Assembly (NCBI GenBank): GCA_963761975.1
Contig: CAVXIR010000002.1
Span: 2,480,001-2,544,000, forward strand
Direction of reading: 5' to 3'
DNA length: 64,000 nt
From: JAMQPK01 sp963761975
GTDB lineage: Bacteria > Acidobacteriota > Vicinamibacteria > Vicinamibacterales > JAMQPK01
Made by a program: the position numbers and the translations under genes. The notes beneath the pieces were generated by a model, which did not search any database, was not told the origin of the DNA, and was given only the letters and a program-made list of their open reading frames with translations. Below, piece by piece: positions 1 through 7,812 of this stretch; within the stretch, counting starts at the first letter, position 1; each line of letters begins with the position of its first letter.

Positions 1-435
1 GTCCTTCGCCGTCACTGTGTAACGGACGATGCCCGTCGGTGCAGTGGCTGGGACGATCCACTTGGCAACCCAGAACTCGCGTTCGGGCTGCTTCACCGTT
101 CCTCGGTATCGCATGGAAAGATCCTCGGTCATGCCGCCATATGTAATATGGACGACAAACTGAGCCGACGGCTCCATCTTGCCAGTCTCAGAGTCGAAGG
201 CCGTCATCCGGAATCCGACTGGGTCGCCGCGCTTGAAGCGACTCTGCAACGCGCAGTTACCGGGCGCCCCGGGCTTGCCGAGGAACAGCGCCACGTCGCC
301 AAAGACAATCAGCCTGCCCGGGCGGTCAGCCGCCGCCTGCGAAGGCGCACCTTGAAACGCAGCCACTGAAGGCTTTTCAAAACCGATGAGCACAATCGCC
401 AGAATTACCAGTAGCGCTCTTATTACGCGGTGCAC
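1..435 (-). CDS. Secreted protein, 3' end cut off by the window edge
   Basis: The reverse strand is open from a GTG at 435 to the left edge (145 codons, no stop), so only the N-terminal part is visible. It begins with a hydrophobic segment (about residues 6-18, ALLVILAIVLIGF) that reads as a signal peptide. The mature part is soluble, with one Cys in GNCALQ and the segments VVHITYGG and IVRYTVTAKD that suggest beta structure. A TTG two codons upstream is an alternative start. A GGTGAG lies 15-20 bases upstream, so the start is uncertain. I do not recognise the family. The protein is likely periplasmic or exported. Confidence 0.6.
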   Translation of the reverse strand, partial: MHRVIRALLVILAIVLIGFEKPSVAAFQGAPSQAAADRPGRLIVFGDVALFLGKPGAPGNCALQSRFKRGDPVGFRMTAFDSETGKMEPSAQFVVHITYGGMTEDLSMRYRGTVKQPEREFWVAKWIVPATAPTGIVRYTVTAKD

Positions 436-533
436 ACGCAAAGTGTAGCCGATTTGCTCACCGCCGCGCTCGCGAGACTTTCTGTCGGGGAATTTCAATG
501 ATACTGGCATCAACCAATACCAGAGGAGGAGGC

Positions 534-764
534 ATGACGACGATTACGGTTGGGGTGAATGGTCCTTACGTCGTCGAGGGAACCAACGTGACGCTCGTCG
601 ACTGGAACGGCCAGGAATACCGTCCGGTTAATCGTGCGCGATTTGCACTCTGCCGATGCGGCGCGTCGACAAGCAAGCCATTTTGCGACGGCACGCACTC
701 CCGAGTCAGCTTCAAAGCGGCCGAAGCGGCTGTACCGGGCAGCCAAGGCAAACCGGATAGGTGA
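534..764 (+). CDS. CDGSH-type iron-sulfur protein
   Basis: A 76-residue protein with one CDGSH motif: CRCGASTSKPFCDGTH, matching C-x-C-x2-(S/T)-x3-P-x-C-D-G-(S/A/T)-H. In this family (mitoNEET-like) three Cys and one His bind a labile 2Fe-2S cluster used in electron transfer or redox sensing. The ATG at 534 is chosen over an in-frame ATG at 498 because a strong GAGGAGGAG ribosome site ends just before it and the domain begins soon after. It has no signal peptide or membrane segment, so it is probably cytoplasmic. It stands alone between oppositely oriented genes, so its partner cannot be inferred. Confidence 0.85.
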   Translation: MTTITVGVNGPYVVEGTNVTLVDWNGQEYRPVNRARFALCRCGASTSKPFCDGTHSRVSFKAAEAAVPGSQGKPDR

Positions 765-790
765 GCCACTCGCTCACGTCAACGTGGAGC

Positions 791-1210
791 TCACGACGTT
801 GATTCTGAGGACGCCTGCAACGTGTAGCACCAGGCTTCTCCCTCGAGCACAATGTCACCCGTCTGTCTCACGACTCGAACCCGAAGCTGGGTCACCGGCT
901 TGGTTGCGTGAACGCTCACGACCTCAGCCTCTGCCGTAATCGTGTCTCCAATGTAAACCGGGGCTGTGAACTTCCAATTCTGACTGAGGAACACGCTGCC
1001 AGGGCCAGGGAGATCCATCGCCACGAGCGCGTGCAGGAGCCCGGTCGTCAACCCGCCCTGGACAACCAAGCCTTGAAACTTGGTGCGGCCCGCAAAATCC
1101 GCATCGAAGTGGAGTGGATTGTAGTCGCCCGTGAGCGCCGCAAACGTCTGAACGTGGTCGCTGGTAAGCGCGAGGCTCCGCCTCGCGCTCTGACCGACTG
1201 TCACTGGCAT
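791..1210 (-). CDS. MaoC-like hot-dog dehydratase
   Basis: A 139-residue single hot-dog domain. The segment FAALTGDYNPLHFDADFA (residues 23-40) is the MaoC/(R)-hydratase signature, with the catalytic Asp and His in D-x-N-P-L-H. The next segment, FQGLVVQGGLTTGLL, is the usual glycine-rich helix. Family members hydrate trans-2-enoyl-CoA in fatty-acid or polyhydroxyalkanoate metabolism. The substrate here is unknown. The frame stays open upstream to 1477, but that part is a shadow of the next gene. Homology starts at the ATG at 1210 (MPVTVGQSAR). It is on the same strand as, and downstream of, the DUF2182 gene. Confidence 0.85.
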   Translation of the reverse strand: MPVTVGQSARRSLALTSDHVQTFAALTGDYNPLHFDADFAGRTKFQGLVVQGGLTTGLLHALVAMDLPGPGSVFLSQNWKFTAPVYIGDTITAEAEVVSVHATKPVTQLRVRVVRQTGDIVLEGEAWCYTLQASSESTS

Positions 1211-1263
1211 GCTCGATCTCCCATCAGCTGGGTCCGAGGCCCGCTCGTGCTGCCCAAGGATCT

Positions 1264-2016
1264 TCAGGTGAGCGCGAGTACCGTGAGGCCGCCGATGACT
1301 AACAGAGTACCGAGCGGTGCGCTGAGTCGACGGCCCCACGAGACGTTTTTTTCCACGGCCATCACGACACCCAGCAGCAGCATCCAGCCGAGGTTGCCGA
1401 CCCCGACGGCGAACATAACCAACATGAGCGCCCAACAGCATCCCACACAAAACAGCCCGTGGTGAGCGCCCAACCACAACGCATTGCGGCGATCATGTTC
1501 ACCTTGCCAGTGGCCGAGCACGAAACTTAGCGGTGATCGGCACTTATCGAGGCATCGGTATTTGAGCGGCGAAAACTGATAGGCCCCCGCCACAAGGAGG
1601 AGTCCGGCACTGGTGACGGAGGCATGTGTTTGAAGCCACGTATTCGCAAACGCGGCGCGCTGCGCGATCGCGCCTACGCCGTAGACAACCACGCCGACCA
1701 GCATCCACGTGACAAGGTAGCCGACGACGACGAGCGCGACCAAGAGAAGGCGATCACGTCGGTCGCCGGCGATCGTGTCGAACGTCGCGATGAGCGGCAC
1801 ACTTGTGGGCAGCATCATCGCGACCGTCATAACGGTCCATGCACCCACAAACATCAGGGCAATCGAGGAGTCCGTCACGGCGTGGTGGTGGTGAACCGAG
1901 CCGTGCAAGGTCACTCCAAACTGCCAGAGCGCCAGCCACGCGGCGACCGAGATCAGTCCCACCGATCCGATCAGCAGCCTGCGATGCCAGGTATGAACCT
2001 GGGGATCTCGCGTCAT
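1264..2016 (-). CDS. DUF2182 integral membrane protein
   Basis: A 250-residue membrane protein with about six hydrophobic segments. Family hallmarks are visible: WTVMTVAMMLPTSVPL near residues 60-75, LKYRCLDKCRSPLSF near 152-166, and FCVGCCWALMLVMF near 190-203. The Cys pairs in the last two and a His-rich loop (VHHHHA, about residues 41-46) suggest metal handling. DUF2182 proteins are annotated as predicted metal-binding membrane proteins without a proven function. Its ATG overlaps the stop of the upstream DUF1326 gene by four bases (ATGA), so the two are translationally coupled. A joint role is inferred from this coupling and the known co-occurrence of the families. Confidence 0.85.
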   Translation of the reverse strand: MTRDPQVHTWHRRLLIGSVGLISVAAWLALWQFGVTLHGSVHHHHAVTDSSIALMFVGAWTVMTVAMMLPTSVPLIATFDTIAGDRRDRLLLVALVVVGYLVTWMLVGVVVYGVGAIAQRAAFANTWLQTHASVTSAGLLLVAGAYQFSPLKYRCLDKCRSPLSFVLGHWQGEHDRRNALWLGAHHGLFCVGCCWALMLVMFAVGVGNLGWMLLLGVVMAVEKNVSWGRRLSAPLGTLLVIGGLTVLALT

Positions 2017-2609
2017 GCCACGAAGCGGAACGTACCCGACACGGCGTTGTGGCCCTGGAGATTAATGTCGAAGCCAGGCGCGTTCGCCGTGTAGCTGGAC
2101 GCCTTGCCGACATAGGCGGGCGACCCGGGAATAGTGGTGAAAATCGTGTCGTGCATGGCAGTCGCCTGCCCGGTCGCGCCTTGGAACGGCGCCAGGGTCG
2201 CGCTGATTGCCTGACCAATCTTGAGCGTACCGTTAACGCCTTGTACGTCAAACGTGATCGGCACCTGCTCGACGGCGGCGACTTCGCCAACGAGCTTGGC
2301 AAGATCGGCAATCGGGCCTCCCGCTTTGCCGGTCCACACTTTGAGGAGGGCATCCTTCTGTTCGGCGGTGGCCTTATCGTCGATGTAGACGCGGACCTTC
2401 CAGTTGCCCTTCAGAATGTTGCCGGGGATATGGGCCAGGATCACAAACGTGTGCCCCGCAACATCGACGCCGTCAATCGTGCCCTTATCGAAGTGCCACG
2501 CGAGGACGCCGTCGCAAGTCCCGAAATCGGGGTCTTCACCGACCCAACACGGACACAGGATTTTGCAGGTGCAGACTTCCAACAAACGCCCTTCCAGGTT
2601 GTACGCCAT
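2013..2609 (-). CDS. DUF1326 domain protein
   Basis: A 198-residue soluble protein of the DUF1326 family. The N-terminal Cys cluster CTCKILCPCW (Cys13, 15, 19, 21) is the family hallmark and probably binds metal. There is another Cys in FGTCDGVLAW, then conserved HIPGN and a C-terminal beta-rich half. It is the first gene of a two-gene operon with DUF2182. The 200 bases upstream to 2813 separate it from the divergent symporter gene and presumably hold both promoters. I see no strong operator there. Function is unknown. Confidence 0.85.
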   Translation of the reverse strand: MAYNLEGRLLEVCTCKILCPCWVGEDPDFGTCDGVLAWHFDKGTIDGVDVAGHTFVILAHIPGNILKGNWKVRVYIDDKATAEQKDALLKVWTGKAGGPIADLAKLVGEVAAVEQVPITFDVQGVNGTLKIGQAISATLAPFQGATGQATAMHDTIFTTIPGSPAYVGKASSYTANAPGFDINLQGHNAVSGTFRFVA

Positions 2610-2813
2610 CGGATGCCGTCCTTTCGCGCTCTGTTGAGCTGACTGGTGATCTTCAACTTGTCGAGGATCGCAGGTGCCGGAAAGCGCGGATTATAGGCAT
2701 TAAGACTCCGCCGAAACAAGGACAGTGTCATTGTTCGTCTCGCAATCCGACCGATCATGCCGGTGAGCGCGCCTTCAGGTCTACAATGAGCCCGTCGTCC
2801 ACCTCACAGGAGC

Positions 2814-4106
2814 ATGATGTCAGAACGCAATCCGCCTTCGGCTGCACGCTCGTCGTACGCGTCGGCCCTGTGGGTCATTGCCGGTCTGGTCGCTGGCATT
2901 TCTCTCGGAATCCTCGCGTCGGTCTCCGCATCCCCGTGGTTGCTCGCGTTCGTGCGCGTCATCGAGCCGGTCGGCACCATTTTCGTCAATGCCATTCGCA
3001 TGGCGGTCGTCCCGCTGGTGGTCGCCAGCCTGATCGGCGGCATCGTCTCGATAGGCGATGAAGGCTCGCTCACGCGCCTTGGCGTGCGCAGCTTGATTGT
3101 GTTTGCCGCGCTGGCGATCTCAGCGGCCGTGTTCACGACGGTGATTGCGGCACCTGTCCTCGCGGGCCTGGACATCGACCCCTCGGTCGCCGAAAGCCTG
3201 CGAGCACCAGCGACGGCTGGGACCGGCGCACCGCCGGCCGCGCCGGGACTTGCGCAGTGGTTCATCGATCTCGTGCCTGCGAATCCGGTGAGAGCGGCAG
3301 CAGATGGGGCGATGCTGCCGCTGATCGTCTTTACGCTCGCATTTGGCGTGGCGCTCACGAAGGTTGCCGGAGAGCGTCGGATGGCGGTCGTTCAGTTCTT
3401 CAATGGGCTGGCTGACGCCATGATCGTGCTGGTCGGATGGGTCATCGCGCTCGCGCCGATCGGCGTGTTCGCGCTGGCCGCGCCGCTCGCGGCCCGCCTG
3501 GGATTGAGTGCGGCTGGTGCATTGCTGTCATATATCCTGCTCGCCGCTACCCTTACGCTGATTGTGCTTGCCGTTCTTGTGTATCCGGCAACGGTTTTGG
3601 CCGGCGGAATCCCCTTGGGACGCCTCGTCCGCGGCTGCGCACCCGCACAGGCCGTGGCCCTGTCTTCGAGATCGACGATGGCGTCGCTCCCCGCTATGAT
3701 CGACGCCGCGAGGAGGCTTGGCGTGGCGGAGCGGGTCACGGTGTTCGTCGTACCACTTGCTGCATCGATGCTGCGCGTGGGCTCGGCGGTGGGGCAGACG
3801 GTCGCGGTCCTCTTCGCTGCGCGGCTGTTCAACGTGAGTATCGCGCCGTTGCACCTGGTTGCAATTCTGATTGTTACCGTCCTGACGACGTTTACCGTGC
3901 CCGGCATTCCCGGCGGCAGCATCGTCGTCATGGTCCCGATACTTCTGGCGGCGAACGTGCCTGCCGACGCGGTGGGCGTCCTGCTCGGCGCCGATGCGAT
4001 TCCGGACATGTTCAGGACGATGGCGAATGTGACGGGCGGCATCGCCGCGACGGCAATTGTGGATCGGTCAATGCGTGGGACGGGTGTAAGCAAGGAGGAC
4101 TTGTGA
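2814..4106 (+). CDS. Dicarboxylate/amino acid:cation symporter (SDF/DAACS family)
   Basis: A 430-residue inner-membrane carrier of the glutamate/C4-dicarboxylate symporter family (GltP/DctA type). The serine-rich signature SSRSTMASLPAMI lies near residue 283. The C-terminal substrate and cation-binding segment reads PGIPGGSIVVMV, then PDMFRTMANVTGG near residues 396-409, where D, R, N and G match the conserved D-x-x-R-T-x-x-N-V-x-G pattern. It imports acidic amino acids or dicarboxylates with Na+ or H+. The exact substrate cannot be read from sequence. Start: two adjacent ATGs follow AGGAGC. Its stop overlaps the GTG start of the M14 peptidase, so transport and peptide degradation are coupled. 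Confidence 0.9.
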   Translation: MMSERNPPSAARSSYASALWVIAGLVAGISLGILASVSASPWLLAFVRVIEPVGTIFVNAIRMAVVPLVVASLIGGIVSIGDEGSLTRLGVRSLIVFAALAISAAVFTTVIAAPVLAGLDIDPSVAESLRAPATAGTGAPPAAPGLAQWFIDLVPANPVRAAADGAMLPLIVFTLAFGVALTKVAGERRMAVVQFFNGLADAMIVLVGWVIALAPIGVFALAAPLAARLGLSAAGALLSYILLAATLTLIVLAVLVYPATVLAGGIPLGRLVRGCAPAQAVALSSRSTMASLPAMIDAARRLGVAERVTVFVVPLAASMLRVGSAVGQTVAVLFAARLFNVSIAPLHLVAILIVTVLTTFTVPGIPGGSIVVMVPILLAANVPADAVGVLLGADAIPDMFRTMANVTGGIAATAIVDRSMRGTGVSKEDL

Positions 4107-6733
4107 GCAGAAAAATGATCGGCTATGCGATCTGTGTGACTGTGGCGCTGGGCGCGTTTGTTCGAGCGCAGAGCGGAATCACGGCACCGGCGGCGCATTT
4201 CGGATTCGAGCTGACCGCCGATGGCAAGTTCGCGATGTGGGACGAGGAGGTCGGCTACTACGAGAAGCTGGCCAAGGAATCCGATCGCATCGACCTGCAG
4301 GTGCTTGGGAAGAGCACTCTGGGGCGGCCCTTCATCATGCTGACGATTTCTTCGCCGCAGAATCTGGCGAAGCTCGACCGCTACAAGGAAATTTCCAGAC
4401 AGATGGCCGACCCGCGCGGGTTGACGCCACAGCAGATCGATGTGCTGTCGGCCGAAGGCCGGGCGGTCGTCCTGGTCACGCTCGGCCAGCATTCCACCGA
4501 AGTGTCCTCGTCGCAAATGGGCCCACGTCTGGCGCACCGGATGGCGACGAGCAACGAGGATCAGGTTCGGACGATCCTCGACAACACCATCTTCCTGCTC
4601 ATCCCCAGCTTCAATCCCGACGGCCACGACATCGTCGGTGACTGGCTCAAGAAATCGGCTGGCACGCCGTACGAGGGAGCGGGTCCTCCGGAGTTGTACG
4701 GCGCCTACATCGGACATGACAACAACCGTGATGGCTACATGCTCTCCCAGGTCGAGTCGCAGCACTGGGCAAAGGTGGTCTATCAGGATTGGTTTCCGCA
4801 GGTTTACAAGGATACGCACCAGATGGGCAGCTATGGGTCGCGATTAGCCATCCCGCCGAAGTACGACCCTATCAACCCGCACGTGGATCCGCTCGTCTGG
4901 CGCACTTCGCAGTTGCTTGGCGGCGCGATGGGAACCAAGCTCGAAGCGGAGGGCGTGACTGGTGTCGAATCTCAGGTTCACTACGACGCGTGGTTCATGG
5001 CGTCGTTTCACGGCGTGGCGAACCTGTCGAACATGACGAGCTTCCACACCGAGAGCGCCAGCGCGCGACTGATCTGGCCGCTCTACATCCACCCGCAGCA
5101 GATCGGTCCCGGCTCGCGGGGCCGTCCTGAGAACAAGGCGCAGATGACGTTCCCTCATCCGTGGCCAGGTGGCTGGTGGCGCATGTCGGACATCGCCCGC
5201 CAGCAGGAAATCGAGACGCTCGCGCTGGTCGAAACGATGGGCCGCTACCGGCAGAATTTTCTGAAGAACCGGGCAATCGCCGCGTCGCGACAGGTTCAGC
5301 GAGGCTCCAGCGAGGCGCCCTACGGCCATGTGATCCCGATGAACCAGCACGATCCCGGGACGGCGGTGAAGTTCGCTTCGACATTGATGATGGACGGCAT
5401 CGAAGTGCACCGGGCGATCGAACGGTTCACCTCGGGTTCGCGCGTCGTCGAGCCAGGTGACCTGGTGGTCCGCCTCGATCAGCCGTCACGAGCGCTCATC
5501 AAGACGATGATCGAACCGATGGTGTATCCAGACAACGAATGGACTCGGAACCGAGAGGGCTCGCCGCTGCCACCGTACGACATGGCGTCGTTCACGCTTG
5601 CCGATCACATGGGTGTCGATTCGTTCCCGCTCGGGGAGAAGATCACGGCGAAGCTCGAGAAGCTAACGGCTCTGCCGAAGCCGGCCGGGAAAATCAGCGG
5701 TAGTGGTTCCGCCGGCTGGCTCTTGACGCCGACGTGGAATTACAGCTTCCGTGCGGTCAATCGCGTTCTGAAGAACGGCGGTGCGGTGTACCGGCTGCCG
5801 AACCCGCCACAACCGTGGGCGCCCGGCACGTTCTGGATCCCGGCGACCGGACCGATCAACAGCGCGGCCGTGCAGGCGCTCGCAACGGAGTTTGGCCTGC
5901 CTTTCACCGCCGTACCAGCTGCGCCGACCGGTGCGATGTCTCAGCTGAAGCCGCTGCGCGTGGCCCTCTACCGTCGCTACGCGGGCGGAAACATGGATGA
6001 AGGGTGGACGCGGTTCCTCTTCGATCAATGGGAATTCCCGTACAGCCGCGTCGATGCCGACGAGATCAAGAAAGGCGGCCTCGCCGGGAAGTACGACGCG
6101 GTGTTGATTGCCGACGACACCGTGCGGGCGATCGTCGGAGGATCCGGATCAGAAGCGGCGGCAACCCCATTTGCTCCTGCCGGGCTTCCGCCCGAATATG
6201 CGAAGACGCTTGGAACCGCGGGGGTGGATGCGCTGAAGGAGTTCGTCCGCGGCGGTGGCTCCTTGATACTTCTGGATAATTCGACGGCGCTGGCAACTGA
6301 GCGATTCGGCGTTCCCGTCAGAAACCCGATTGCCGGAGTATCAGACAAGGAATTCTTCGCGCCAGGCTCGAGTCTGCGCGTTCATGTGGATCCGACGCAG
6401 CCGCTCGCCTACGGCATGCCCCGAGAAACCACGGTGGTGTTCTTCGAGAGCGTGGCCTTCGACATCAACAACTCGATCGCCAACGATCAGATCTCGGTCG
6501 TCGCGCGCTATCACGATCGCGATCTGCTTCGAGGCGGCTGGCTCGACGGCGAGAAATACCTCGTAGGGATGCCGGCGCTTCTTGATGTGAGTTACGGCAA
6601 GGGACGCATCGCCATGGTCGGCTTCAGGGCACAGAACCGCGCGCAGGCCTACGGAACGTTCAAAGTGCTGTTCAATGCACTCTATCAGGCAGGCGCGGTC
6701 ACTGTGCCGGGGGGGGCGGTGACAAGTAGATAG
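4103..6733 (+). CDS. Exported M14-family zinc metallocarboxypeptidase
   Basis: An 876-residue protein starting at a GTG within GTGA, overlapping the symporter stop, with AAGGAGG 5-11 bases upstream. Residues 5-22 form a signal peptide. The M14 catalytic domain shows H130-S-T-E133 (zinc ligands), NPDG at 171-174, NNRDGY at 207-212 and the third ligand His239 in DTHQMG. SFHTESAS, further on, probably carries the catalytic Glu. The C-terminal part has a Rossmann-like region (KYDAVLIADDTV, GGGSLILLDNS) resembling glutamine-amidotransferase-like domains of large acidobacterial M14 proteins. The frame is open back to 3437, but that overlaps the symporter and is not coding. It likely trims extracytoplasmic peptides for uptake. 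Confidence 0.9.
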   Translation: MSRKMIGYAICVTVALGAFVRAQSGITAPAAHFGFELTADGKFAMWDEEVGYYEKLAKESDRIDLQVLGKSTLGRPFIMLTISSPQNLAKLDRYKEISRQMADPRGLTPQQIDVLSAEGRAVVLVTLGQHSTEVSSSQMGPRLAHRMATSNEDQVRTILDNTIFLLIPSFNPDGHDIVGDWLKKSAGTPYEGAGPPELYGAYIGHDNNRDGYMLSQVESQHWAKVVYQDWFPQVYKDTHQMGSYGSRLAIPPKYDPINPHVDPLVWRTSQLLGGAMGTKLEAEGVTGVESQVHYDAWFMASFHGVANLSNMTSFHTESASARLIWPLYIHPQQIGPGSRGRPENKAQMTFPHPWPGGWWRMSDIARQQEIETLALVETMGRYRQNFLKNRAIAASRQVQRGSSEAPYGHVIPMNQHDPGTAVKFASTLMMDGIEVHRAIERFTSGSRVVEPGDLVVRLDQPSRALIKTMIEPMVYPDNEWTRNREGSPLPPYDMASFTLADHMGVDSFPLGEKITAKLEKLTALPKPAGKISGSGSAGWLLTPTWNYSFRAVNRVLKNGGAVYRLPNPPQPWAPGTFWIPATGPINSAAVQALATEFGLPFTAVPAAPTGAMSQLKPLRVALYRRYAGGNMDEGWTRFLFDQWEFPYSRVDADEIKKGGLAGKYDAVLIADDTVRAIVGGSGSEAAATPFAPAGLPPEYAKTLGTAGVDALKEFVRGGGSLILLDNSTALATERFGVPVRNPIAGVSDKEFFAPGSSLRVHVDPTQPLAYGMPRETTVVFFESVAFDINNSIANDQISVVARYHDRDLLRGGWLDGEKYLVGMPALLDVSYGKGRIAMVGFRAQNRAQAYGTFKVLFNALYQAGAVTVPGGAVTSR

Positions 6734-6854
6734 GATCGTCGATCGTCGATCGTCGATCGTCCATCGTCGATCGTCCATCGTCGATCGTCCATCGTCGATC
6801 GTCCATCGTCGATCGTCCATCGTCGATCGTCCGGACGATGGACGATCGCCGATC
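6734..6854 (+). repeat. Heptamer tandem array with inverted tail
   Basis: Fourteen perfect 7-bp units follow the M14 stop codon directly: four GATCGTC, then five CATCGTC/GATCGTC pairs (6734-6831). Two bases later come inverted units GACGATG, GACGATC and GCCGATC (6834-6854), so the 3' end can fold back on the array. It occupies almost all of the space between the convergent M14 and Crp genes. It could act as a two-way terminator or be a slippage-prone repeat. Confidence 0.9.
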
Positions 6855-6859
6855 GGCCC

Positions 6860-7627
6860 TTAAGTCGATCCAACCAGTGCTTCCGTAGGAAGCTCTTCTC
6901 CGGCGCCAATCTCTGATGACGCATGATCATGGGAGAACAGCTCTCTTGAAACCCTATGGCATTCGCACGAACGTTGTTCCAATTCACCCTGATCGTCGAT
7001 GCGCACCAGACCTCGATGGGTCGATATGATTCCGTGGTCGTGAAGCCGGCGAAGAATCTGAGTGACTGTCGAGCGCCGCAGCCCGAGGAGATCGGAGAGC
7101 AGTTCGTGGGTCACCGCCACCTCGTAACGTCCCATGCGGAAGGTGGCTTCCAGGAGCCAGCGGCAACAGCGCTGTTCGGCCGAGTGCGACGCGTTGCAAG
7201 CCACCCATCGGGCCAGTGAGACCATGAGCGCACCGGTGTATTGCCGGGCGACGGAATAGAGCGCGCCATGCCGGTTCATCTCGCGATGAAATGCATCGAT
7301 GGTCATGACGTGGCCCAGGTGCTCGTCCGTCGAGTGGATAACGGCATCGCACATCGCCACGCGCGATCCAAACATCGCCTCCACACCGACCATCCCTTCG
7401 CGGCCTACCATCGCCACCTGGGTGTTCGATCCGTCCTCGGTCGGACAAATCAACCCCGAGAGCGATGAGTCGGGAAAATAGACGAGGTGAAGTGGCTCAT
7501 CCCGTTGCTGCAGAATGTAGCCTTTAGGGAATGGCTGCTCTGTCAGATGAGGAGCGAGTCTGTCGAAATCCTCATCAGGAAGTGCTGCGAGGAGATGATT
7601 GCCGTGTCGCGTGTGTTTAATGGGCAT
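6860..7627 (-). CDS. Crp/Fnr-family transcriptional regulator
   Basis: A 255-residue regulator. The N-terminal cNMP-binding-like beta roll spans about residues 12-110 (LVYFPDSSLSGLI, VAMVGREGMVGVEA). The Arg-containing phosphate cassette of true cAMP receptors is not evident, so the ligand is unknown. The C-terminal winged helix-turn-helix spans about 148-215 (AEQRCCRWLL, VTHELLSDLLGLRRSTVTQILRRL). No Fnr-type N-terminal Cys cluster is present. The start codon lies inside a perfect inverted repeat (7620-7629 and 7661-7670). It resembles the broken Crp genes at 20.5-21.1 kb and 57.4-57.7 kb, so this is the one intact member in the window. Confidence 0.9.
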   Translation of the reverse strand: MPIKHTRHGNHLLAALPDEDFDRLAPHLTEQPFPKGYILQQRDEPLHLVYFPDSSLSGLICPTEDGSNTQVAMVGREGMVGVEAMFGSRVAMCDAVIHSTDEHLGHVMTIDAFHREMNRHGALYSVARQYTGALMVSLARWVACNASHSAEQRCCRWLLEATFRMGRYEVAVTHELLSDLLGLRRSTVTQILRRLHDHGIISTHRGLVRIDDQGELEQRSCECHRVSRELFSHDHASSEIGAGEELPTEALVGST

Positions 7628-7670
7628 AGGTGCTTGGTTCGAAGTGCGACTCTGCAGAAACTATGCCCAT
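7620..7670 (-). promoter_or_regulatory. Perfect 10-bp inverted repeat over the crp start codon
   Basis: ATGGGCATAG at 7620-7629 is the exact reverse complement of CTATGCCCAT at 7661-7670, with 31 bases between. In crp mRNA sense the second arm contains the start codon (CTATGCCCAT, where ATG is Met1). It could be an operator for autoregulation or an RNA hairpin that hides the start codon. Which of these it is, if either, is inference. Confidence 0.55.
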
Positions 7671-7812
7671 ATTCTTAACCATCGACAGGAGGAACAGTTA
7701 ATCCGAGTGTTCCATCTTGTGACGTGGACCGTTCTCTGATTGGTTCTTGTTCAATGGCGGGATCGAGGTGAATTGAGATTGGACACCTCGCACCTATGCC
7801 GGGGGCCTTTGC

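Noticed and set aside
3437..4102. N-terminal 222-codon extension of the M14 peptidase
   Set aside because: It overlaps the symporter in another frame. The GTG at 4103 has AAGGAGG and leads straight into a signal peptide.
3392..4819. A 475-codon reverse frame across the symporter and peptidase
   Set aside because: Both forward genes are well conserved with correct start signals. The reverse frame has no motif.
6734..6831. Heptamer array read as a CRISPR array
   Set aside because: Units are 7 bp without spacers and no cas genes are present.
6685..6987. Repetitive reverse-strand peptide from the heptamer array
   Set aside because: The DDRRWTIDD-type peptide results from translating the DNA repeat. 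It has no ribosome site and overlaps two convergent genes.
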